Shown: positions 1 through 5,560 of the stretch, one piece after another
How positions within the stretch are numbered: the stretch's first letter is position 1
How the letters are laid out: each line of letters opens with the position of its first letter
NCBI GenBank assembly: GCA_050115555.1
Contig: JASFQI010000329.1
Span: 1-5,690 of the forward strand
DNA length: 5,690 bases
Reading direction: 5' to 3'
From: JASFQI01 sp050115555
GTDB taxonomy: Bacteria; Desulfobacterota; DSM-4660; Desulfatiglandales; HGW-15
Made by a program: the position numbers and the translations under genes
Notes under the pieces: generated by a model
Seen by the model: only the letters and a program-made list of their open reading frames with translations
Databases searched by the model: none
What the model was told of the DNA's origin: nothing

Positions 1-1347
1 CAGATAGCTCGACACCACGTCGTTCAGCAGAATGACTTCCTCGGCATAGACGCCGCGTCTCGCCAGGGTAAGAAGGTCCTGAACAATGGCAGCCGCTTTT
101 TCCCCTGTTTTTCGAATGGTTTCCAGGGGCTTGCGAAGCTGACTGTCATCGGGAACCTGGATAAGCAGGAGATCCGGGTAGGTCATGATGCCGGAGAGAA
201 TGTTGTTTAGGTCGTGGGCCACACCGCCTGCCAGGGTCCCGATCGCTTCCATCTTGCGGGCCCTCTGAAGTCGGGCTTCGAGACGGATTCTCTCTGCTTC
301 GGCCTGCTTTCGCTCTGAGATATCACGAAGGATCACGAGCCATCCGGCCTGGTGTCCCCGCCGGTGGTACAGGGGCGAGACGCGAAGCTCGTAATCCCCT
401 GCATCGGCTTTGGAGCCGAGGTGAATTTCTGCCTGCATCTCGCGGCCGCTGCGGTGCCGGGCCACGAGCGGGAACAGGTCCGGAAGGACCTCTTCGGCCT
501 TCGAACCGATGATGTCCCCCTTTACTCCACTGACGACCCGTTCGGCCGCTGCGGCGTTCAGGTCTACGAGACGGTCCTGGGTGTCGAGCACAAGAACAGC
601 GTCGGCCATGTTTTCCATGACGGCTTCCCGGGCCACGGGGCGGAGATCCAGGAGCCGGTATCGAGAGAGGGCGTACGCTAACATCAGGCTGCTCACCATG
701 AAGGCAAAGGGAGTGAAGTCCGCGCGGAGAAAAGGGGACAGATTGCTTGTGTAAAGCGCATTGGCGATCCAGGGGACGAAGCTCCCGAGGAGAATGACGC
801 CAAGCTGCTTGCGATAGACGCCCCTTGCAGTCAGGAAAGCCCTGAGGAGCAGGGTGGTGGCAAACAGGAGAAGGCCGTAGGTAAAGGCCATATAAAGCCA
901 GAAAAGTGGACCCCTTGCATAGACCACCACCGGGAAGCGATCGCTTGCATCCAGCCAGGCGGCCGACCACATGAGGTCGTGGAACCCGTTGGTCCAGACA
1001 CCTGCCAACGTGAGTGTGGGAATGATGAGGAATACGGCAAGGCTTGCGGGCGTGAATTCCCGGCCTTTTCCCACGATTCGAAGCACAAAGGCCAGGAACA
1101 GGGGGCTCACCCAGACGCACCCTACGTACTCCATGCGGACCCAGAAGAGCTTGGACTCCAGACCCGTGCTCCCGTACTCCGCGGCATAGGAGAGGGCCCA
1201 CTCCGACACCGCAAACACGAGGAGGACCAGCGGCTGGGCCTCCGGGTTTTTCCAACTTCGCATCAGGTAGATACCCAGGGTCCCCGAGATGACCCCGGCG
1301 GCCAGGGACTGTATGCAGTAGAGTGCGTTCCAGTCCAGATAATTCAT
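1..1347 (-). CDS. Membrane sensor histidine kinase (7TM-PAS-HisKA), C-terminus beyond the left edge
   Basis: This is a sensor kinase that would autophosphorylate on a histidine and pass the phosphate to a response regulator. The reading frame is open from ATG at 1347 to base 1, giving 449 codons. Residues about 10-235 form a seven-helix HisKA_7TM-type sensor, with the family-like stretch FWVRMEYVGCVWVSPLFLAF (68-87) and the exit segment YALSRYRLLDL (225-235). Residues about 240-345 are a PAS domain (VLVLDTQDRLVDLN, ending LRDISERK). A short linker coiled coil leads into the HisKA dimerisation helix with H-box GGVAHDLNN; the phosphoacceptor is H378. The ATPase domain, and any receiver domain, lie outside the window. 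The start is well fixed: an in-frame TAA lies six codons upstream and no other canonical start lies between. The ribosome site is weak (GAG about 9 bases upstream). The ligand is unknown. Fold and role are well supported by motifs; the partner regulator is not visible. Confidence 0.93.
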   Translation of the reverse strand, partial: MNYLDWNALYCIQSLAAGVISGTLGIYLMRSWKNPEAQPLVLLVFAVSEWALSYAAEYGSTGLESKLFWVRMEYVGCVWVSPLFLAFVLRIVGKGREFTPASLAVFLIIPTLTLAGVWTNGFHDLMWSAAWLDASDRFPVVVYARGPLFWLYMAFTYGLLLFATTLLLRAFLTARGVYRKQLGVILLGSFVPWIANALYTSNLSPFLRADFTPFAFMVSSLMLAYALSRYRLLDLRPVAREAVMENMADAVLVLDTQDRLVDLNAAAAERVVSGVKGDIIGSKAEEVLPDLFPLVARHRSGREMQAEIHLGSKADAGDYELRVSPLYHRRGHQAGWLVILRDISERKQAEAERIRLEARLQRARKMEAIGTLAGGVAHDLNNILSGIMTYPDLLLIQVPDDSQLRKPLETIRKTGEKAAAIVQDLLTLARRGVYAEEVILLNDVVSSYL

Positions 1348-1532
1348 AAGAATTCTCGAATCTTAAAAGTGATGAATGCCAGATCCCGTATGACGGACCC
1401 TTTACGTTATCGGCAGGCGGGCTGTTCAACTTAACTTGGTGTGGAGGGATGGAGGGCTTCGTCGTTCCGCGAGCAGACGGGCGAACTGTGGTTTCTCCCG
1501 GTTGAGGCGCCATGGAACCTGTGATTGCATTT
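1348..1532. other. Gene-free leader upstream of the histidine kinase
   Basis: This stretch separates the kinase start from the membrane-protein relic. All six frames are short or give hydrophilic, low-complexity translations with no recognisable family. It presumably carries the kinase promoter. The best sigma-70-like pair I could find on the minus strand is TTGAAC followed 17 bases later by CGTAAA, which is too poor to call. No convincing hairpin, repeat or riboswitch was seen. It may also include sequence left from the decayed 3' part of the relic, but no frame here has the membrane helices that part should encode. Confidence 0.5.
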
Positions 1533-1700
1533 TCAAGGGTGGATCGTTAGGGTAAAATGCAGCATGGCACTGAGGCATGTCGCACCGTATGCCACCCGCC
1601 CCTGCGAGGTCAGGTACAGAAAAATGCCGCTCAGCGACATAAGGATGAATGACGTGAGTGAGGTCAGCGAGACCCCCCACTTAAAGCGAGGTTTGCCTAT
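1533..1700 (-). pseudogene. Decayed DUF4405-like membrane protein, N-terminal fragment with lost start codon
   Basis: Read from ATA at 1700 to TGA at 1535, this frame gives 55 residues that look like the N-terminus of DUF4405-type integral membrane proteins (cytochrome b-like small membrane proteins common in deltaproteobacteria). It has a basic start (KPRFKWG), one hydrophobic helix (SLTSFILMSLSGIFLYL) and then QGRVAY, which family members follow with a Trp-rich loop and an ALHITL-like second helix. Here the loop seems deleted: GRVAY is followed within ten residues by LSAMLHFTLTI, then a stop. No later frame carries the remaining helices. An AAGGAGG ribosome site lies nine bases before the ATA, and an in-frame TGA lies seven codons upstream of the ATA, so no ATG, GTG or TTG can start it. 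The family match is from memory of related proteins. The alternative is a short single-helix protein using ATT or ATA as start. Confidence 0.6.
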
Positions 1701-1709
1701 GATAATGCA

Positions 1710-1716
1710 CCTCCTT
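1710..1716 (-). promoter_or_regulatory. Orphan Shine-Dalgarno sequence of the membrane-protein relic
   Basis: The minus strand reads AAGGAGG here, a full anti-16S match. It is followed by nine bases and then ATA, where a start codon would be expected. It shows that the relic was once a translated gene and points to its original start. Confidence 0.6.
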
Positions 1717-1760
1717 CAGCAGCCCGGCGTGGTTCCCCGGGGCGGATCATTTTTGTTGCC

Positions 1761-3002
1761 ATGAGGGTCGCGTTGAATAAAAGGGTTTCATTCCTGTATG
1801 CTTTCGTCCTGTCCTGTACCCTGGGCATGCTTTTCGGAACGGGGCGGGCTCCGGGAGCGGCCCGGGACTGGAAGGAGGAGGTAGCCCGATTGGCAGGCCG
1901 GGGGGCCGTGATGGCGTCGGAAGCCGGGGGCGTGCCCTTCGTCTCGCACCACCCGGACACCCCGCTGGTGCCTGCCTCGATCCTCAAGATCGTCACCGCA
2001 TCGGCCGCCCTGGAGGAGCTGGGGCCTGACTACCGATTTGCCACCGTGTTTTGCCTCACGCCCGAAGGGGATCTCGTGGTCTCGGGGCGAGGAGATCCCC
2101 ATCTGGTTTCCGAAGAGCTTGCCCGAATCGCGCAGACCCTTCGCTCCAGGGGGCTGCGCGAGGTGCGCCACATCCTTCTGGACAACCGCTATTTTTCTCC
2201 CGACCTCGTGCTCCACGGGACCCGAAGAAGCCTCAACCCCTATGACGCATACAACGGCGCCTTGTGCGTGAACTTCAACACGATTTACGTACGGGTGGAC
2301 AAGGCAGGAAACGTGCGTTCGGCCGAGCCTCAGACGCCCCTTACCGACCTGGCCGTTCGATCGGCACGTGAAAGCGGTGCGACCGGCAAGGTACGCATCA
2401 ATCTTTCAAAAAGCCCTGCCCGTTGCCTCCTTTATGCGGGGGAGCTCCTGAAGGTCTTCCTGGAGCAGGCAGGCGTCTCGGTGAGCGGGGAGGTGAAGCG
2501 TGTGGAGCAGGATCCGGCCCTGTTTCAGGAATTCTACGTGCATCGGTCCGGGTGGACCCTGGCCGAACTCCTGGAGAAGATGTTTCAATACTCGAACAAC
2601 TTCATGGCCAACCAGATCTTTCTGACCCTGGGGGCCTCTCGTTTCGGCCCTCCTGCTACTGCGGAAAAGGCACAGAACGCGCTGAAAGCGTACCTGGAGA
2701 ATGCGGGAGTAAAGGATCTCCACGTGGAAGAGGGGTCCGGGCTCTCGCGGCGCACGCGGATCACGGCCCGGCAGATGATGAGGGTGCTGGATCGTTTTCA
2801 GCCCCATCGCCACCTCCTTTCGTGCGAGGGGCGGGTCTGCGCCAAGACGGGCACGCTTCACGACGTGCGCTCCCTGGCCGGGTATCTCATGCCGCAGCAG
2901 GGAGAGCCTGTTTCCTTTGTGATCCTGCTGAACGGAGACGGCATCGGAGGCCGAAAACGCGAACGACTTCTTTCGCTGCTCGAGCAGGGCCTGGCCCGTT
3001 AA
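1761..3002 (+). CDS. dacB: D-alanyl-D-alanine carboxypeptidase/endopeptidase, PBP4 type (peptidase S13)
   Basis: This is an exported serine peptidase that trims or opens peptidoglycan crosslinks (DD-carboxypeptidase and DD-endopeptidase) in the periplasm. All three penicillin-binding motifs are present in family context: SxxK as PASILK (S73 nucleophile, K76), SxN as YSNN (S278-N280) and KTGT (362-365). The S13-typical GRGDPHL (109-115) and EGSGLSRRTRIT (324-335) are also present. Residues 1-34 are a signal peptide with a basic start, a hydrophobic core at about 10-26 and an Ala-rich cleavage region near 30-34. At 413 residues it is shorter than E. coli PBP4 (477), with smaller insert domains between the motifs. 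The start is uncertain: ATG at 1761 has no good ribosome site, whereas TTG at 1773 has GAGGG five bases upstream. Both keep the signal peptide. It stands alone on the plus strand, divergent from the kinase and convergent with the chemoreceptor. Function is firm; dacB is a family name, not proven orthology. Confidence 0.92.
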   Translation: MRVALNKRVSFLYAFVLSCTLGMLFGTGRAPGAARDWKEEVARLAGRGAVMASEAGGVPFVSHHPDTPLVPASILKIVTASAALEELGPDYRFATVFCLTPEGDLVVSGRGDPHLVSEELARIAQTLRSRGLREVRHILLDNRYFSPDLVLHGTRRSLNPYDAYNGALCVNFNTIYVRVDKAGNVRSAEPQTPLTDLAVRSARESGATGKVRINLSKSPARCLLYAGELLKVFLEQAGVSVSGEVKRVEQDPALFQEFYVHRSGWTLAELLEKMFQYSNNFMANQIFLTLGASRFGPPATAEKAQNALKAYLENAGVKDLHVEEGSGLSRRTRITARQMMRVLDRFQPHRHLLSCEGRVCAKTGTLHDVRSLAGYLMPQQGEPVSFVILLNGDGIGGRKRERLLSLLEQGLAR

Positions 3003-3039
3003 GCTCTAGGGGTACTCGCTGTGTTTTGGGGGTGGGGAG

Positions 3040-3070
3040 GGGCGCACCCGGCTCGGGGCCGGGTACGCCC
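3040..3070. terminator. Strong GC hairpin between convergent genes, probable bidirectional terminator
   Basis: GGGCG (3040-3044) pairs with CGCCC (3066-3070), then after one C/A mismatch ACCCGGC (3046-3052) pairs with GCCGGGT (3058-3064) around a 5-base loop. This makes a 12-pair stem. It lies in the 81-base gap between the ends of the penicillin-binding protein gene and the chemoreceptor gene, where a shared terminator is expected. Neither strand has a T-run after the stem, so it is not a textbook intrinsic terminator. It may act as a pause or 3'-end protecting structure, or with Rho. Confidence 0.5.
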
Positions 3071-3083
3071 GGGGAGGGAAGGA

Positions 3084-5015
3084 TTAGAAATCCTGAAAGT
3101 CGCCGCCTTCGTCCAGGGGGATGACCTGGTTCGGTTTCATCTCCCCCCGATGAGCCAGGGAATGGGTCGGGGCCTTGGCGAGCCTGGTATTCGTTGTGGA
3201 TGAGCCCGCAGGAGTGGTCTTTGCAGTTGAAGTGGTTCGGGTCGCAGAGCGCCCGTTGCCGTTCTGGGTATTCCCCCCGATGACCCGCACCAGGTCGCCC
3301 ACGATGCCTTCCATCTGTACGGCCTGCGCATTGAGCTCCTCCGAAGCGGAAGCCGATTCCTCTGCATTGGCTGCGTTCTGCTGTACCACCTTGTCCATCT
3401 CGGCCACAGCCTTGTTCACCTGGTCGATGCCCTGGGCCTGCTCGCTGGAAGCTGCGGCGATCTCATCCACGAGCTCGCCCACCCGGGCGACCTTTTCCAC
3501 CATCTCAGTGAAGGACCCGCTCGTGTGGCTCACCAGGGTTGACCCGTCGTTTACCTTTTTGACCGTGTTCTCGATCAGGCCGGCCGTGTTCTTGGCCGCC
3601 TCTGCGGCCCGCATGGCCAGATTTCGGACCTCGTCGGCCACCACGGCAAAACCGCTCCCGGCCTCACCGGCCCGGGCCGCCTCCACGGCCGCATTCAAGG
3701 CCAGGAGGTTGGTCTGGAAGGCGATCTCATCGATGGTCTTGATGATCTTCTGCGTCTCCTCGCTCGCGCTGGAGATTTCCTGCATGGAGGTGTCCAGATT
3801 GGTCATGGCCTCACCGGCGGTTTTTGCCACCTCGTTGGCCTCCTTCATGAGGGTGTTGGCCTGGGTGGCATTGTCCGCGTTCTGCCTGGTCATGGAGGAC
3901 ATCTCCTCGAGGGATGACGAGGTCTCCTCAATGGAGGCCGCCTGCTCCGAGGCCCCCTCGGCCAGGGACTGGCTGGCGGCGGAGACCTGGTTCGAGGCCG
4001 ATGCCACCTGCTCGGCGCCCGAGTTGAGCTCCTGGGTGGCCCGCATGATGGGCAGGGTGATGCTGCGTGAAAAGAAAAGGATGCCCACGACGGTCAGGGC
4101 CAGGAAGACACCGGCCACCAGAAGAATGACATTTCGAATGGCATGGGCCGATCCCATAAATTCATCCTCGGGTTGAGTGACACCGATGCTCCAGCCCGTG
4201 ATCTTCACGGGAGAAAAGGCGGCGATCTTGGAAATGCCTTCGAACACGTAGGAGTCCACGCCTTTCTTACCGGCGAGCATCTGGGCCATGATGCTTTCCA
4301 TGCCGGGAGTCTTGGCCAGGTTGGTCTTGAGGATGTGGTCCGGTTTGGGATGGGCGATGACCAACCCTTCACGGTCTACCATATAGGGGTAGCCGGTTTC
4401 GCCGATCTTGACCGATACGATTTTTTCCGTGAGGAAGTCTATTTTAAGAAGAGACGTCATTGCGCCGGCCACTTTCCCGGAAGGGGTAAGAATCGGCGCG
4501 CAGAACGGAAGGATAGGCTTCCCACTGAGCTTGGAGATGACAGGGTGCCCGATATTGGTCTCTCCCTTCATCGCGGTCTGGAAGTATGCGCGCTCGGCAA
4601 GAGAAATGCCCAGGCTTTTCCCGTTGATCCCGTCTGCAATGACTTTGCCGTTGCTGTCAATCACGGCGAAGGACTCATAGTAGGCACCGGTGGTGCCCAT
4701 GATCTCGGTCAAGTAGTCTTGGAGGACGGCAAGCTCCTCGGCTGCGGCTTCCTCCCCGGATTCGAAAACGCGGGTAACGGCATTCACCGCCGCTTTTTGC
4801 TGAGCGAGCTGTTGCACGGACTTTTTCTCTTCCTCCATCACGAGCTGAGTCATATCCGACAGATTCGAGGCCACGTTCACGGCCTGCTCGTGTGCGAGTT
4901 TCTCCAAGGCGCTGGACGACTCGATGACCGAGAACAGTCCCACTACGAGGAGGGGGATGGACACGGCGGCCACGCCGCCTGCGATGAGTTTGAATGCCAG
5001 GGACCTCTTTTTCAT
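3084..5015 (-). CDS. Methyl-accepting chemotaxis protein with Cache sensor and no evident HAMP domain
   Basis: This is a transmembrane chemoreceptor that controls CheA through CheW. Residues 8-30 are the first membrane helix. Residues about 36-285 are a periplasmic dCache-type sensor (FAVIDSNGKVIADG at 116-129, AERAYFQTAMKG at 140-151, a second lobe near 205-280). Residues about 293-315 are the second membrane helix. About 330-580 form the signalling coiled coil with the conserved hairpin tip IAFQTNLLALNAAVEAARAG (431-450). Likely methylation pairs are E363/E364 and E370/E371 on the first arm and E552/E553 on the second. The segment between helix 2 and the bundle is only SITLPIMRA-like, too short for a HAMP domain. 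After 580 comes a Thr/Ser/Ala-rich flexible tail ending EGGDFQDF, with no NWETF pentapeptide. The start has an ideal AAGGAGG seven bases upstream. It lies 12 bases after the receiver gene, in the same operon. The RAYF sequence only partly resembles the amino-acid-binding Cache motif, so the ligand is unknown. Confidence 0.95.
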   Translation of the reverse strand: MKKRSLAFKLIAGGVAAVSIPLLVVGLFSVIESSSALEKLAHEQAVNVASNLSDMTQLVMEEEKKSVQQLAQQKAAVNAVTRVFESGEEAAAEELAVLQDYLTEIMGTTGAYYESFAVIDSNGKVIADGINGKSLGISLAERAYFQTAMKGETNIGHPVISKLSGKPILPFCAPILTPSGKVAGAMTSLLKIDFLTEKIVSVKIGETGYPYMVDREGLVIAHPKPDHILKTNLAKTPGMESIMAQMLAGKKGVDSYVFEGISKIAAFSPVKITGWSIGVTQPEDEFMGSAHAIRNVILLVAGVFLALTVVGILFFSRSITLPIMRATQELNSGAEQVASASNQVSAASQSLAEGASEQAASIEETSSSLEEMSSMTRQNADNATQANTLMKEANEVAKTAGEAMTNLDTSMQEISSASEETQKIIKTIDEIAFQTNLLALNAAVEAARAGEAGSGFAVVADEVRNLAMRAAEAAKNTAGLIENTVKKVNDGSTLVSHTSGSFTEMVEKVARVGELVDEIAAASSEQAQGIDQVNKAVAEMDKVVQQNAANAEESASASEELNAQAVQMEGIVGDLVRVIGGNTQNGNGRSATRTTSTAKTTPAGSSTTNTRLAKAPTHSLAHRGEMKPNQVIPLDEGGDFQDF

Positions 5016-5022
5016 AATGGTT

Positions 5023-5029
5023 CCTCCTT
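5023..5029 (-). promoter_or_regulatory. Chemoreceptor ribosome binding site overlapping the receiver gene's stop codon
   Basis: The minus strand reads GGCTAAGGAGGAACCATTATG. The TAA ends the receiver gene and shares its last bases with AAGGAGG, which stands seven bases before the chemoreceptor ATG. This arrangement fixes the chemoreceptor start and suggests translational coupling of the two genes. Confidence 0.85.
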
Positions 5030-5435
5030 AGCCTGTATTATGGTTTCTAATAAAATACGGTTCGTTCTCGGCCTCCTGACGCCGTTTTTCCACGTGGTCG
5101 AGCAAGGCCAGCAGAACGCTACTCTGGATCGGTTTGATCAGGTAGGTGATCACGCCAAGCTGCCGGACCTTCAATTCCAGTTCCCGGGAGTTGTATCCTG
5201 TCATGGTGGCAATCGGGATCCCGGGGCACAGCCGGTGAAGGACCGGAATGATCGCATGTCCTTTTCCGTCCGGAAGGAACAGATCCAAAAGAAACAGATC
5301 GAACGCCTGTTCCCCGGCTCGCCTTAAAGCGGATCGGGTGTCAACGCAGGTTTCAGCATGATGGCCGAACCGTTCGATCATCTCCTGCATCCGCTCCGCT
5401 GTGGCTGTGTCGTCTTCCAGGACGAGAATGTTCAT
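5028..5435 (-). CDS. Stand-alone CheY-like receiver domain protein (response regulator)
   Basis: This is a single-domain response regulator of 135 residues with no output domain. It has the acidic pocket in LEDD (D8, D9), the phosphoacceptor D51 in LFLLDLFLPD, the switch Thr T79 in ATMTGY, and Y98 plus K101 in TYLIKP, so it should accept phosphate. A short charged C-terminal tail (115-135) follows the last helix. ATG at 5435 was chosen because AGGAG lies six bases upstream and the protein then begins MNILVLEDD, as receivers do. An in-frame TTG at 5519 would add 28 residues of no receiver character and would fall inside the predicted promoter. It is the first gene of an operon with the chemoreceptor. 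It could be a CheY variant acting on the motor, a phosphate sink, or the output of another pathway. The sequence does not decide, and orthology with cheY itself is not claimed. Confidence 0.92.
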   Translation of the reverse strand: MNILVLEDDTATAERMQEMIERFGHHAETCVDTRSALRRAGEQAFDLFLLDLFLPDGKGHAIIPVLHRLCPGIPIATMTGYNSRELELKVRQLGVITYLIKPIQSSVLLALLDHVEKRRQEAENEPYFIRNHNTG

Positions 5436-5441
5436 GCGATT

Positions 5442-5446
5442 CTCCT
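5442..5446 (-). promoter_or_regulatory. Ribosome binding site that sets the receiver gene start
   Basis: AGGAG on the minus strand, six bases before ATG at 5435, supports this start over the upstream in-frame TTG at 5519. Confidence 0.8.
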
Positions 5447-5514
5447 GCCTTTTCGTGAGTCCCAAAACGCCGAGTGAAAGGGCCGCAGGAACTCCGACGC
5501 GTGGGATGGGATTG

Positions 5515-5530
5515 AGCAAGGAGCGTGCCG
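5515..5530 (-). promoter_or_regulatory. Sigma-54 (RpoN) -24/-12 promoter of the receiver-chemoreceptor operon
   Basis: The minus strand reads CGGCACG-CTCC-TTGCT against the consensus TGGCACG-N4-TTGCW, with only the first base differing. The invariant GG and GC are separated by exactly 10 bases, as sigma-54 requires. Transcription would start near 5504, giving a leader of about 69 bases before the ATG at 5435. Such promoters need an enhancer-binding AAA+ activator, so expression is probably conditional. Sigma-54 control of motility and sensory genes is common in deltaproteobacteria. Confidence 0.7.
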
Positions 5531-5547
5531 AAACGGTGGCTTGAGAT

Positions 5548-5560
5548 TATCTTATTGATA
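5548..5560 (-). promoter_or_regulatory. Possible IHF binding site upstream of the sigma-54 promoter
   Basis: The minus strand reads TATCAATAAGATA, which fits the IHF consensus WATCAANNNNTTR except at one base. It lies in an AT-rich patch (about 5541-5575) that stands out from its GC-rich surroundings, 18-30 bases behind the -24 element. This is where a DNA-bending site would bring an upstream activator to sigma-54 polymerase. The match is short and could be chance in AT-rich sequence. Confidence 0.35.

Noticed and set aside
1366..1386. TGGCATTCATCACTTTT on the minus strand near the kinase start
   Set aside because: The -24 half matches sigma-54 but the -12 half lacks the required GC.
323..1513. 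Long minus-strand open frame (396 codons) over the kinase gene
   Set aside because: It is a frame shadow. Its translation is Pro/Arg/Gly-rich with no family motif, while the frame from 1347 gives a clear 7TM-PAS-HisKA kinase. The real frame is easy to miss because it runs off the window edge.
1512..1529. Sigma-54-like TGGAACCTGTGATTGC on the plus strand upstream of the penicillin-binding protein gene
   Set aside because: The GG-to-GC distance is 11 bases rather than 10, and the -24 side matches poorly.
1698..1706. TATGATAAT as a sigma-70 -10 element for the penicillin-binding protein gene
   Set aside because: No -35-like hexamer lies at the right distance, and the sequence overlaps the relic's start region.
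1722..1754. Possible terminator or attenuator in the leader of the penicillin-binding protein gene
   Set aside because: The stem is only six pairs with a bulged G and a 9-base loop, and the five-T run starts six bases after it. This is too weak to call.
1803..1817. Lipobox-like VLSC in the penicillin-binding protein signal peptide (C19)
   Set aside because: Leu at -2 fits poorly and the hydrophobic core continues past the Cys, so ordinary signal peptidase cleavage near residues 30-34 is likelier.
2423..3124. Plus-strand open frame (233 codons) overlapping the penicillin-binding protein gene
   Set aside because: It is a +1 frame shadow of a gene with all three catalytic motifs. Its product is low-complexity Gly/Arg/Pro.
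3175..4176. Plus-strand open frame (333 codons) antisense to the chemoreceptor
   Set aside because: It is the complement of the Ala/Glu/Ser-rich signalling coiled coil, a usual source of false long frames in GC-rich DNA. It has no motif or good ribosome site.
4143..5327. Plus-strand open frame (394 codons) antisense to the chemoreceptor and receiver genes
   Set aside because: It is His/Gly-rich with no recognisable domain, and it spans two clear genes and their junction on the other strand.
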